Of a stretch of DNA of 64,000 nucleotides, positions 25,778 to 34,995 are shown one piece after another. Within the stretch, counting starts at the first letter, position 1. The number at the start of each line of letters is the position of its first letter. A model generated the notes under the pieces. It searched no databases. It was not told the origin of the DNA and was given only the letters and a program-made list of their open reading frames with translations. This DNA is from an uncultured Eubacteriales bacterium (GTDB taxonomy: Bacteria > Bacillota > Clostridia > Oscillospirales > CAG-382). Where the stretch lies: assembly GCA_934479825.1 (NCBI GenBank), contig CAKSOW010000011.1, positions 1-64,000 on the forward strand. The letters are read 5' to 3'. A program made the position numbers and the translations under genes.

Positions 25778-28765
25778 TTACTTCAAAAAGACTTTGCCGT
25801 CTTTTTCTTCATACGAAACATCAAACAGCTTGCACAAATCCGTAAGGGAAATGGCCGGGATACCGTCCTTTAAGTAGGCCGGACGCACAAGCGTAAAGCT
25901 TTCGCCGTCCTTTACGGCATAGGCTTTGCCGACAATGAGCGTGAGGGCATGTTCTTTGTTAAAGAACTCCAAGCGTCCCTCGTTCTTGAACCATTCGTAT
26001 TTATAGCCGAGCGAGCTGTAAAGACCGCTGTTGGGATCTAACGGAATATAAAGCTCGCCGCCGCTCTTTTCGAGATAATCGCCGAAACGAAGCTCTTTTC
26101 CGTTCTTGCCGTACATGGCGGTATGTTCAAGAGAGGCATAGAACGTCAGGCTTTCAATTTCAAAGGTGCCCGAATAGGTTGGTACTAACTTAATGCCGTG
26201 GATAGTGTCCGACCACGAAAGCATGTTGTCAAGCTCCAAGGTATATTCCTTGACATTCTGATCGTTGCACCATACCGAAGCGGATTTGTTTAAAATGTTG
26301 AAATCGCTCTTGTCGGGCGCGGTGGCAAAGGCAAGATAGGTAACGGTCGGGAAATGATGGTCGCCGTGACGGTTGGTCAGAACGACCTTGGCATAGGCGA
26401 TCTTGGAAGCATCGAAATCCGCATTCTTCAATTCCATTTCCGGATACGGTTCGGTTGCTTCGCCGCAAAGGTGACCGTCTTTGATTTCAAGACCGGTGAT
26501 CTTGTTAAACGTCCATTTGTCGAGATCGGCTTGGTCTTTGAACGTGTAAACGGCTACCGGCGTGTCGGTTGCAGGCAGCGGGCGGACATCGTACTTGGTG
26601 CGCGACAGGATATGACGGTCGGGCAAGTGCAAATGACCGATACGTGCTTTCTGCGCTTCGTTCGGGACGATATCTTCATGCGGCGCGTCCTCGCAGACTG
26701 CTTTTCTCACAGCGTCGAGATAGCCGAAACCGTTAAGACCGGACGGCATCATATAAGTACCCTCGCCGTATTCGTTCCAAGTGGACAAATGGAGCATCTT
26801 GGATTTCCATGTGCCCTTCTCATAGGTCGGCAGGATCTCGTCCATGCAGTATTTCAAGCCGGTGTACATATCCTGGCAGGACAGGTTCGGACGGCGGCTT
26901 CCGCCCCAGCCGATGTTCTTGAAGCCGACGCTGACGGTCGGTACGATATGAACGGCATTCTTTTTGATGTTTTCCAGATTGGAATCGATATTGGTTTGCA
27001 GCTTGTAGCCGTCCGCGCCCCAATGATAAGCGTGGAAAGCGTCAAAACCGAGATTTTTGAGCTGGTTGGGGTCAGCGTGGCAACCCATGACGATTAAGTC
27101 GTCATAGCCTAATTTCTTGACCTCATCGCGCAGATACTGCAAGCCCTCGCGGACTTTTTCCGCACCGCCTAAATCCTGCTCTACATACCATACGCCGAAA
27201 CAGCTCATGACGGCTTTGTTATCGATGCGCATATAGCGGTCGTCCGAGAAGAAATAGTCGAGCCAATACGGAACAAGATTGTATTTGAAGTCTTCCAAGC
27301 AGGTCGGATGTTTGCAGTTGGCGGCCTCCCAAAGGAGCGCGAACTTTTCATATTCGGCATATTTAGCGTAGAAATGACCGTCCAGCCAAGCGTAGTGCAG
27401 GTGTGTGGATTTGATCGGCTCATGTGATTCGGCCGAATACCAGCAGTAAAGCTCATAGTCGATACCGTGTTCTACCATGAATTTGATTTCCCAGTCAGAG
27501 GTCTCCGGAAGTCCTTCGTCATAATAACCGAGCACCGGGGTGATATCGTCATACGGCGAAATGCAGTCCCAGCCGGAGTGCGTACCCTCGCGCCACAGCG
27601 AGCAGATATTCATACCGACCACATAGTCGCCTTTCTTTTTGGGAACGACGGGAGCCGGAACATAATCTTCGGGTTCTTCGGGCTTGATCCAGGCGATTAT
27701 ATCCGAGAATAATAACACGGAATCCTCATAAGCTTCATAAGAAATCTGGAATCCATCGACAAACTTGGCCGGATTTTCAAAATCAACGGTCTTGGTCTTT
27801 TTGCCGTTGAGCCAGATGGTGGCTTTGCCGGTATCGGTGTCGGCCTCCATGCGGAGCGTCTGCCAAACGGTTTTGTGGTGCTTGCGCAGAGCATGACCGC
27901 AATAGCAGTGTAATTCCTCGCCCTCGTCGTATACCGAAACGACCGGTTTTGTGCCTTTCAAGAGTGCTATGGAGATTTTACCCTCGGATTTTTCCATGAG
28001 ATATTTCATCTCAAACGTCACCTTGCCGCTTGATTTTTCAAGAGCGTGACGGGTAAGGGTGGTATCGCCTTTTTTGTTGCGTGAAATATAAGTATAGGAA
28101 GTTATATCGGAGGCGCGTTTTTCGCTGGTGACGGAGCTGGTACGCGGCGTTTTGACGGTATAGCCGTCAGGAAGTTCGCCGACGTATTCGTTTAAATTAT
28201 AGTCGTTAAAGAGATAGTTTACATAGAGCTTGGAGAAATACAGATAGGCCGCGCCGCGGTCTTTTTCGCCATAGCCGATACGCACGCAGGTGAACGGGAA
28301 AGCCGGTTTATCGAAATCGAACGAGCCGCGGTCACGGGCGTCCAACTGGATCTCCGCCGTATTGGCTGACAGGTCTAAATTGATTTTGAGATAATGGGCG
28401 CCGAAAGCGAGAGGGGCAATTTCTTGGGTTCCGGCATAAAGCGTTTCGCCTTTTGTGTAGAGTTTCAAGAAAGCATCGGTACGCGAACCGAATGCGAAAT
28501 AAAGACCGTCGCCCTCCAAGGTTTCAAAGCGGACTTCATAGGTCATTTTTCCGCCTTCAAAGGGGTTACAGTCACGTTTGACGTAAACTTCGCCGTCCTT
28601 ATCGGTGTTGAGAAGCCAACGTCCGCCCTGCAAGGCAGTTTTGGGGCCTTCGCCGTCGCCGACGTAATCCCAGCTGGTCATGATATGACCCCACATAGCG
28701 AACCCATCGTCGTCGATGAGATAGACGGCGTCTTTGATATTTGCCGTATTTTTAGTATTTGACAT
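25778..28765 (-). CDS. Multidomain GH99/WbsX-like protein with C-terminal copper-amine-oxidase-N-like domain
   Basis: A 995-residue protein without signal peptide. Two concanavalin-like beta domains (about 1-200 and 215-365) precede a GH99/WbsX-like barrel (about 383-700) with VLGYYDEGLPETSDWEIKFM, GIDYELYCWYS and the late LSTWNEYGEGTYMMPS. A carbohydrate-binding-like beta domain (~735-880) and a copper-amine-oxidase-N-like repeat (ISLTDLCKLFDVSYEEKDGK at the end) follow. The barrel family includes endo-mannosidase relatives and O-antigen-linked proteins, so a glycan-cleaving role is likely, with target unknown. ATG 28765 follows AAAGGA at 9 bases. The lack of a signal peptide is odd for a protein with binding domains. 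Confidence 0.8.
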   Translation of the reverse strand: MSNTKNTANIKDAVYLIDDDGFAMWGHIMTSWDYVGDGEGPKTALQGGRWLLNTDKDGEVYVKRDCNPFEGGKMTYEVRFETLEGDGLYFAFGSRTDAFLKLYTKGETLYAGTQEIAPLAFGAHYLKINLDLSANTAEIQLDARDRGSFDFDKPAFPFTCVRIGYGEKDRGAAYLYFSKLYVNYLFNDYNLNEYVGELPDGYTVKTPRTSSVTSEKRASDITSYTYISRNKKGDTTLTRHALEKSSGKVTFEMKYLMEKSEGKISIALLKGTKPVVSVYDEGEELHCYCGHALRKHHKTVWQTLRMEADTDTGKATIWLNGKKTKTVDFENPAKFVDGFQISYEAYEDSVLLFSDIIAWIKPEEPEDYVPAPVVPKKKGDYVVGMNICSLWREGTHSGWDCISPYDDITPVLGYYDEGLPETSDWEIKFMVEHGIDYELYCWYSAESHEPIKSTHLHYAWLDGHFYAKYAEYEKFALLWEAANCKHPTCLEDFKYNLVPYWLDYFFSDDRYMRIDNKAVMSCFGVWYVEQDLGGAEKVREGLQYLRDEVKKLGYDDLIVMGCHADPNQLKNLGFDAFHAYHWGADGYKLQTNIDSNLENIKKNAVHIVPTVSVGFKNIGWGGSRRPNLSCQDMYTGLKYCMDEILPTYEKGTWKSKMLHLSTWNEYGEGTYMMPSGLNGFGYLDAVRKAVCEDAPHEDIVPNEAQKARIGHLHLPDRHILSRTKYDVRPLPATDTPVAVYTFKDQADLDKWTFNKITGLEIKDGHLCGEATEPYPEMELKNADFDASKIAYAKVVLTNRHGDHHFPTVTYLAFATAPDKSDFNILNKSASVWCNDQNVKEYTLELDNMLSWSDTIHGIKLVPTYSGTFEIESLTFYASLEHTAMYGKNGKELRFGDYLEKSGGELYIPLDPNSGLYSSLGYKYEWFKNEGRLEFFNKEHALTLIVGKAYAVKDGESFTLVRPAYLKDGIPAISLTDLCKLFDVSYEEKDGKVFLK

Positions 28766-28861
28766 AGTCACCGTTCCTTTCCTTAAAGCTGACGCGGATA
28801 AGATAAAGAGAGCGTCAGTCAGGATACAATTCCGGTTGGTAGAATTTTCCGGATTAAAAGT

Positions 28862-28889
28862 AGTTTAACAGAATCTACGAATTTGTCAA
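28862..28889 (-). promoter_or_regulatory. Promoter of the GH99/WbsX-like gene
   Basis: On the minus strand TTGACA (28884-28889) and TAAACT (28862-28867) are 16 bases apart, about 100 bases before the start codon and just outside the left end of repeat R2. Confidence 0.55.
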
Positions 28890-28933
28890 TAGGTTTTGGG
28901 AAAATTTCCACTAAAAAGCACAAAATGTCTTAT

Positions 28934-30077
28934 GGCGGCGAGCCGCCTACCTATTCTCACGCGGAAGCGTGAGTTTGCCGCCCCGTGAGGAGGCGGCTGG
29001 GGAGCCGCGTTACTTTTGTGAAAGTAACCCAAAGTGGCACTTTGGAATTGCCTTTCGTTTCCGAAAAGCCCGGAAAGAGCCTGCTTTTCGTTTCGCGAAA
29101 AGCATAAAAGGGACGTTTTTCTGTTACTTTTCGCCTCTGCGAAAAGTAACCAAAAGCAGACCGAGGGCTTCGGCCCTCTGGACTCCCAGGGAACGGTTCA
29201 AAACCCGTGCGGTGGGATTATTGGTAAAGTTTTAAATGTTCAGCGTATTAAAATTTTTGGCAAAAATTTATAAGTACCGCAAAACGCACGGCCACGTTTT
29301 GAACCGGTGCGAAAGGGGAGGCGCAGATCAGACGCACAATCGAGTTTTGCGGAAAATCGAAGTTGCGGTGCGGGCTTGACGCCGCAAGCAGTAGACTAAA
29401 AGAGGAACTGCACGTATTAGGTATAGTAAAAAAGAGAAACCGATGTAAGCTGATAGAAACTTTAAGATTTATCTCCAATGTTTTCGTGTTCAGAAAACCA
29501 GAATTTTTGCACTCTCCCACCAAACTTTCTCTTTTCTGAAAAGCTGTAATCTGTTGCCACAAAAAACAACCTCTCACCAAACTCCCCCATTCCATGAAAC
29601 ACATAACCTACCGTCCAACCAAATCAAACTTCGCCTTTTCATAAAAAATCGCAAATCCTTCCGCAGTAAAACCACCGTCTCGCACCGGTTCAAAATACTC
29701 CGAGCTATATGGCTCAAGACGGCGATTTTCCATAAAAATTCCATGATAGGCTCACGGCTTGCGGTTTAACAAATAAACTCCACGCTCGGAATTTTGAACC
29801 GCTCCCCGGGAGCCCAGAGGGCCGCAACCCTCTGGGGTACTTTTTGGTTACTTTTTCGTACAAGCGAAAAAGTAACACAAAAACCGTCTCTTTATCTAAC
29901 TTTTCAATAAAAGAAAAGTTTTCCTTAGAGCCTCTTTCCGGGCTTTTCCAAATAAAGAAAGGCAATTCCAAAGTGCCTCGTGGTTACTTTTCGCAAAAGT
30001 AACCACGGCTCCCCAGCCGCCCCTCACGGGGCGGCAAACTCACGCTTCGCGTGAGAATCGGCAGGCGGCAGGCCGCC
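28934..30077. repeat. Non-coding repeat element R2 (complete, 1144 bases)
   Basis: The fullest copy. Both ends are GGCGGC/GCCGCC palindromes (28934-28947 and 30064-30077). Inside come a TCACGC/GCGTGA hairpin, a GTTACTTTT/AAAAGTAAC block and the AAAGTGGCACTTTGGAATTGCCTTTC block, repeated in inverted order at the right end. The inner inverted pair TTTTGAACCGGTGCG lies at 29297-29311 and 29681-29695. The whole unit is thus a nested imperfect palindrome with arms of about 250 bases. No open frame has a ribosome binding site and no transposase is present. It fills the 1.4-kb gap between the GH99-like gene and ecfT. Confidence 0.85.
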
Positions 30078-30103
30078 TAAATGTAAATATTTGAAAAAAA
30101 GCC

Positions 30104-30132
30104 TTGGATAATCCGAAATTATGTGATATACT
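30104..30132 (+). promoter_or_regulatory. Promoter of the ecfT-truA-dnaX run
   Basis: TTGGAT (30104-30109) and TATACT (30127-30132) with 17-base spacing begin 27 bases after the right end of R2. Confidence 0.55.
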
Positions 30133-30182
30133 ATATTGAAAAATATCTCTATACTTTCTCTCCGAAAGGATTTCTCCTATAT

Positions 30183-31001
30183 ATGCTTTCCGATATCACC
30201 CTCGGACAATACTTTCCCGGTAAAAGCCTTGTCCATAAACTTGATCCGCGCGTCAAAATTCTTTCTGTTATTTTACTCGTGGTCACGATCTTCCTGTCGA
30301 AAACCTATGCCGGCTTTGCGCTCGTTTTCGCCGTTTCGTTCGGCTTGGTCGCCGTCAGCCATATCTGCTTTTCCACCGTCTTGAAAAGCTTAAAACCGGT
30401 GCTTTTCATCCTCGTTTTTACCATGATCGCCAATATGCTCTGGACAAGCGGTGAACACGTTTTAGTAAACTTTTGGATCATTCATATCTACACAGAAGGC
30501 GTCGTGTATGCCTTTTTGATGGCCTTGCGCATTATTTGTCTGATCGTTGCCACGTTTGTGTTGTTGACCTATACCACGTCCCCCGTCGCTCTGACCGACG
30601 CGCTTGAACGGCTTTTGCATCCGTTGGCACGCTTAAAACTGCCGGTACATGAGTTTTCTATGATGATGTCGATTGCCTTACGCTTTATTCCGACGCTTTT
30701 GGAGGAGACCGATAAAATCATGGCGGCGCAAAAAGCGCGCGGCGCTAATTTTGAAACCGGAAAGCTCATGCAGCGCATCAAGGCGCTTGTCCCGATCTTG
30801 GTACCGCTGTTCGTTTCCGCTTTTCGCCGTGCCGACGAATTGGCCGGTGCGATGGAATGCCGCTTATATCACGGCGGCGAGGGAAGAACGCGCATGAAAG
30901 TCTTGAAAATTGAAGCGCGCGACGTTTTCTTTATGCTGTTTTTGATAGCGGCTCTTGCCTTAAATATCTCGTTTAACAAAGTTTTTCCGAACGTTTTTTA
31001 A
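30183..31001 (+). CDS. ecfT: Energy-coupling factor transporter membrane protein EcfT
   Basis: A 272-residue T-component of ECF vitamin/metal transporters, which links the ATPases EcfA1/A2 to exchangeable S-components. The start MLSDITLGQYFPGKSLVHKL is the family hallmark, five or six membrane helices follow, and the two coupling motifs are AQKARGANF and RRADELAGAMECR. ATG 30183 matches the family start; a longer frame from 30123 is less likely. The ATPase genes that normally precede ecfT are not in this window: repeat R2 takes their place. Confidence 0.92.
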   Translation: MLSDITLGQYFPGKSLVHKLDPRVKILSVILLVVTIFLSKTYAGFALVFAVSFGLVAVSHICFSTVLKSLKPVLFILVFTMIANMLWTSGEHVLVNFWIIHIYTEGVVYAFLMALRIICLIVATFVLLTYTTSPVALTDALERLLHPLARLKLPVHEFSMMMSIALRFIPTLLEETDKIMAAQKARGANFETGKLMQRIKALVPILVPLFVSAFRRADELAGAMECRLYHGGEGRTRMKVLKIEARDVFFMLFLIAALALNISFNKVFPNVF

Positions 31002-31012
31002 GAGGTCAGAAC

Positions 31013-31810
31013 ATGGATCCGACGAATTTGCCGCAAGGGGAACAACCGAATACGCCCCGTATGGCCGTGAGCCTTGTCTATAACGGCGCCCGGTATTGCG
31101 GCTGGCAGGTGCAGAACAATGCGGTCAGCGTTCAGCAGACCGTCCAGGACGCCCTGGAAAAGCTTCTTTCTTTCCGGCCGGATATCAGCGGCTGTTCCCG
31201 TACCGATGCCGGCGTGCATGCCAATCATTATGTGTTCCACATGAGCGCACAGCATATCCGCCTTTCGCCCGAAAAATTGCCGCTTGCCTTAAATGCAAGA
31301 CTGCACGGGTCGGGAATTGCTGTAAAGAAAGCCGTCTTGGTTCCGGCAGATTTTCATGCGCGGTACAGTTGTCAGAAAAAAGAATATATTTATAAGATTT
31401 GGAACGCACCGTACATGAACCCGTTTTATGAGGGCCTTGCATGGTTTTTTCCCTATCGTCTCGACGAAGAACAGCTCTCGTTCGTGGGAGAAGAATTCAA
31501 AGGAATGCATGATTTCGGCGGCTTTATGTCCAAAGGCTCCAAAATCAAGGAGGACACGGTGCGCACGGTCGAATATTTTGACGTAACGCGCCGGGAAGAA
31601 CTTGTGACCGTTCGCGTCTGCGCCGACGGTTTTTTATACAATATGGTGCGTATCATGGTGGGAACGTATGCCCAAGCGTCCGGCAAATTAAGAAAAGGCG
31701 ACATCGCGGCCATGATCGTTTCGCGCGACCGTTCGCTTGCCGGAGATACCGCCCCGGCGCACGGATTATACTTAAACCGGGTGTTCTATCCGGCTCAATA
31801 CGGGCTGTAA
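31013..31810 (+). CDS. truA: tRNA pseudouridine(38-40) synthase
   Basis: A 265-residue enzyme that makes pseudouridine at positions 38-40 of the anticodon arm. The catalytic Asp is in CSRTDAGVHA (about residue 63), and the family strand FLYNMVRIMVGT is present near 205. It starts 11 bases after ecfT, the usual neighbour in Firmicutes, and its stop overlaps the ribosome binding site of dnaX. Confidence 0.96.
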   Translation: MDPTNLPQGEQPNTPRMAVSLVYNGARYCGWQVQNNAVSVQQTVQDALEKLLSFRPDISGCSRTDAGVHANHYVFHMSAQHIRLSPEKLPLALNARLHGSGIAVKKAVLVPADFHARYSCQKKEYIYKIWNAPYMNPFYEGLAWFFPYRLDEEQLSFVGEEFKGMHDFGGFMSKGSKIKEDTVRTVEYFDVTRREELVTVRVCADGFLYNMVRIMVGTYAQASGKLRKGDIAAMIVSRDRSLAGDTAPAHGLYLNRVFYPAQYGL

Positions 31811-31821
31811 GGAGAATCATT

Positions 31822-33492
31822 ATGTCAGAATACATGGCTTTATACCGAAAATGGCGTCCGCACGTGTTTGCCGATGTCATCGGTCAGCAGCATATCACCA
31901 AAGTGCTGTGCAGTGAGGTAGCGCATGGCTCGGTCTCTCATGCCTATCTTTTCTGCGGCTCGCGCGGCACGGGCAAGACCACCTGCGCCAAGATCCTTGC
32001 CAAAGCCGTCAACTGTGAAGATCCGCAGAACGGCGACCCTTGCGGCAAATGCCGTTCCTGCCTCGCCTTTGACAACTCCTACGATATTCTCGAAATGGAC
32101 GCGGCCTCCAACAACAGCGTCGACAACATCCGCGACCTGTGCGAAAAAGTCAATTTCATGCCGATTGAAATGAAAAAACGCGTCTACATCATCGACGAGG
32201 TTCACATGCTCACCACCGGCGCGTTCAACGCCCTTTTAAAGACGCTTGAAGAACCGCCGGCCCATGTCATGTTTATTTTGGCAACTACGGAACTCAACAA
32301 AATTCCGGCTACCATTCTTTCGCGCTGTAAACGCTTTGATTTTCACCGCATTTCTCCCGAGGACATGCTTCCCAGACTGCGCTATATCTCGGATTGTGAA
32401 AAGATCGGCATTACCGACGACGCTTTGCGCCTGATCGCCTTTCTTGCAACCGGTGCGATGCGCGACGCGCTTTCTATGTTAGAACTCTTTGTCGGCAAAA
32501 CGGACATCGACCGCGAAAAAGCGGCCGCCGCGCTCGGAGTTGTCGGAAACGCGCCGGTATTGGCGCTTCTTTCGGCCATTGCCGAAAAAAATACCGCTGC
32601 CGCACTTTCTGCGCTTGACGCGGTCTACAATGCCAGCAAGGACATGGGTGTGCTCTGTTCGGAGCTTGCCGAGATGTTCCGGAATCTGCTTGTGGTCAAA
32701 TATGCCAGCGATTCGGTCAGCAAACTGATTGACGCTGAACCGGATGTCATTGCCTCTCTCCGGAATCATGAGCACCTGTTCACCAAAGAACGGTTGCTTT
32801 ATTCGCTCGATATTACCGAGCAGACGCAGAATAAACTCGCGCGCAGTGGGCTTTCGCGCCGCACCGTGGCGGAACTGATGATGATACGGCTCTGCGATCC
32901 GCGCTTGTCCGCGTCCCCGGAGGCCATGCTGGCGCGCTTGTCCGAAATGGAGGCAAAGCTTGTGTCCGGCACATATGCCGCTCCAAAAGCCGAAGCGTCT
33001 CCGTCAGCCGCCGAAGCACCCTCGCGGCCGGATTCCGCGCCTACACCCGACACGGTCTCCAGTGTAAACGATGAAATTCCTCTTCCCGAACCGCCCGATG
33101 AAATCCCGGACGATTTTGTCATGAACGAACCGCAGGACGCCGGAAAAGCCGCAAAACCGCGAAAAGAGCCAAAGCCGGCTGTTGCCGCATCCGCTCCGCC
33201 GGCACCGGAAAAGGGACAGGAAATGCTGGCGTTTGCCGAGCTTTTGGAAGAAATTAAGGCGACTGATATGATCACCTACTCCATGTTGAATGGCGCGTAT
33301 GCGGAAATGTTTCCCGATAAAATCAAAATTTATATTAATCCCATGGGATATCTGATGCTTGCTACCGATAAAAGTAAAACGGAAACCATTGCCCGGATTG
33401 CGTCCAAGATTCTCGGCATGCCGGTTCGCGTTGAATACGAACGTATGGCGGCCGGTTCGACCGATGAACGCACGGATCTATCAGATTTATAA
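31822..33492 (+). CDS. dnaX: DNA polymerase III subunit gamma/tau
   Basis: A 556-residue clamp-loader ATPase. The Walker A is GSRGTGKTT (46-54), the zinc module is Cys65, Cys74, Cys77, Cys80, the DExH-type box is IIDEVHML, and the sensor-1 region ATTELNKIPATILSRCKRF follows. After domain III (~370) comes a Pro/Ala-rich linker and a C-terminal domain (~470-556) that fits tau. I see no clear slippery tract for making gamma. The ribosome binding site AAGGAG overlaps the truA stop. Confidence 0.96.
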   Translation: MSEYMALYRKWRPHVFADVIGQQHITKVLCSEVAHGSVSHAYLFCGSRGTGKTTCAKILAKAVNCEDPQNGDPCGKCRSCLAFDNSYDILEMDAASNNSVDNIRDLCEKVNFMPIEMKKRVYIIDEVHMLTTGAFNALLKTLEEPPAHVMFILATTELNKIPATILSRCKRFDFHRISPEDMLPRLRYISDCEKIGITDDALRLIAFLATGAMRDALSMLELFVGKTDIDREKAAAALGVVGNAPVLALLSAIAEKNTAAALSALDAVYNASKDMGVLCSELAEMFRNLLVVKYASDSVSKLIDAEPDVIASLRNHEHLFTKERLLYSLDITEQTQNKLARSGLSRRTVAELMMIRLCDPRLSASPEAMLARLSEMEAKLVSGTYAAPKAEASPSAAEAPSRPDSAPTPDTVSSVNDEIPLPEPPDEIPDDFVMNEPQDAGKAAKPRKEPKPAVAASAPPAPEKGQEMLAFAELLEEIKATDMITYSMLNGAYAEMFPDKIKIYINPMGYLMLATDKSKTETIARIASKILGMPVRVEYERMAAGSTDERTDLSDL

Positions 33493-33524
33493 ATATCAAA
33501 AAATTGAAAACGGAGGAAACCGCC

Positions 33525-34277
33525 ATGCATCAAGCGTTATCTTTACTCTTGCTTTTCTTCATCGGCAGTATGATCGGATGGGTACTTGAATTTTTCTTCC
33601 GACGTTATTTCGCGCCCGAGAAAAAATGGGTCAATCCCGGATTTTTAACCGGTCCGTGTCTGCCGATCTATGGGTTTGGCACATGTACGCTGTTTTTGCT
33701 TGCCTCAACCGAAATGTTTCTGCCGATTGAAAATCAGACGCTCCGGCGTGTGGTTTTGTTTGTGCTCATGGCTGTCTGTATGACGGTGATCGAATACATA
33801 GCAGGGTTGATCTTCATTGTCGGATTGAAAACCAAACTGTGGGATTACAGCAACGAAAAATTCAACCTTCAAGGCATTATCTGTTTGAAGTTTTCTTTAA
33901 TGTGGGCATTTGCCGGAGCCGTGTATTATGTTTTCGTGCATCCGATTTTGTGCGATATTTTGATTTGGTTTGACACGCACCGCGCTTTCTATTTTGTCCT
34001 CGGTTCGGTGTTCGGCGTTTTTGTTGTAGACGCCGTATATTCGTTCGGCGTGGTGGCAAAGATCCGCGCATTTGCCGCAGAAAACCACATTTTAGTCCGG
34101 TACGAGGAGTTGAAAAACACCATTCGCCGAACGGCGGAGGAGCAGAAGAAAAAATACAAGTTCTTATTTGCTTTACGGCCGGAAGTGCCGATCCGCGAGC
34201 ATTTGAACAAGTATTTGGAGCTTGTGCGCGCCTTTGACAAGGACGAACGGGAAAAGAAAAAGAGCCGCAAGGCATAA
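33525..34277 (+). CDS. CmpB-type putative ABC-transporter membrane protein
   Basis: A 250-residue membrane protein of the 'putative ABC-transporter type IV' (CmpB) family, with FFIGSMIGWVLEFFFRR and KKWVNPGFLTGPCLPIYGFG near the N-terminus, five or six helices and a basic, helical C-terminal tail. The family has no proven function despite its name, and no ATPase is nearby. ATG 33525 has GGAGGA at 7 bases. It is 32 bases after dnaX. Confidence 0.85.
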   Translation: MHQALSLLLLFFIGSMIGWVLEFFFRRYFAPEKKWVNPGFLTGPCLPIYGFGTCTLFLLASTEMFLPIENQTLRRVVLFVLMAVCMTVIEYIAGLIFIVGLKTKLWDYSNEKFNLQGIICLKFSLMWAFAGAVYYVFVHPILCDILIWFDTHRAFYFVLGSVFGVFVVDAVYSFGVVAKIRAFAAENHILVRYEELKNTIRRTAEEQKKKYKFLFALRPEVPIREHLNKYLELVRAFDKDEREKKKSRKA

Positions 34278-34326
34278 AAGCGCGGCACGCCGCCAAGCGA
34301 TGCGCGCCCAAATGTGAGTATTGACA

Positions 34327-34361
34327 AGAACGCCGCACCCATATAAAGGGTGCGACGTTCT
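34327..34361. terminator. Stem-loop between convergent genes
   Basis: AGAACGCCGCACCC pairs with GGGTGCGACGTTCT, one mismatch, loop ATATAAA. It ends three bases before the mazF stop. The T-run is poor on both strands, so termination strength is uncertain. Confidence 0.5.
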
Positions 34362-34363
34362 CC

Positions 34364-34741
34364 TTAGCCGAAAAATTCGCCGTGCGCGGTACGGTCAAGC
34401 CCTAAACCGAAGCTTACCGTTATGGCATCGTTGACGCGGTCCATGACCGCATCGTCTAAGTGCCCCATTTTTTCTTTTAACCGCGTCTTGTCAATGGTGC
34501 GTATCTGCTCTAACAGGATGACTGAATCCTTGGCAAGCCCGTATCGGTCGGCAAAAACTTCAATATGCGTCGGCAGCTTGCTTTTGGAAGTCTTGCTGGT
34601 GATAGCCGCCGCAATAACGGTCGGACTGTATTTGTTTCCCACATCGTTCTGCACGATAAGTACAGGCCGCATGCCGCCTTGCTCTGAACCGACCACCGGA
34701 CTTAAATCAGCGTAATAAATATCTCCTCTTCTGACGTTCAC
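34364..34741 (-). CDS. mazF: MazF/PemK-type endoribonuclease toxin
   Basis: A 125-residue toxin of the NdoA/MazF family that cuts mRNA at short motifs. Landmarks are VRRGDIYYADLSPVVGSEQ, RPVLIVQNDVGNKYSPTVI, the conserved Thr/Ser strand AAITSK and the C-terminal ILLEQIRTIDK. A GTG at 34741 with GGAGA 9 bases before it fits better than a GTG three codons upstream. No antitoxin frame precedes it within 250 bases, so it is an orphan in this locus, as often in Clostridia. Confidence 0.9.
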   Translation of the reverse strand: MNVRRGDIYYADLSPVVGSEQGGMRPVLIVQNDVGNKYSPTVIAAAITSKTSKSKLPTHIEVFADRYGLAKDSVILLEQIRTIDKTRLKEKMGHLDDAVMDRVNDAITVSFGLGLDRTAHGEFFG

Positions 34742-34921
34742 TTTCTTCACTCTCCGCTGTTTTTATGTTTGGTTCTTCCTTGTCTTACCGTCTTTATTCT
34801 TAACGAAAAGCGGCATACTTATGCGATACATAAAAACTTTTTTTACCCGTTTCGGCCATGCCGCTCTATTGCAGTATATTCCGCATCGCTTTGATTTGGC
34901 AACCGGCTCTTTGCAAATAAA

Positions 34922-34967
34922 AAAGCGAAAACGCCCTCTCTTTTCTGAGTCCTTACGTTTTCGCTTT
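34922..34967. terminator. Terminator after murE
   Basis: AAAGCGAAAACG (34922-34933 region) pairs with CGTTTTCGCTTT (34956-34967), with A/T-rich flanks on both sides. It lies 29 bases past the murE stop and ends the desulfurase-to-murE operon. Confidence 0.65.
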
Positions 34968-34995
34968 CTCTTAATCCATCAACGGACGGTTCTTT

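Noticed and set aside
34742..34995. Antitoxin gene upstream of mazF
   Set aside because: No frame with a start signal or a MazE-like pattern on either strand; the region holds only the murE terminator and A/T-rich sequence.
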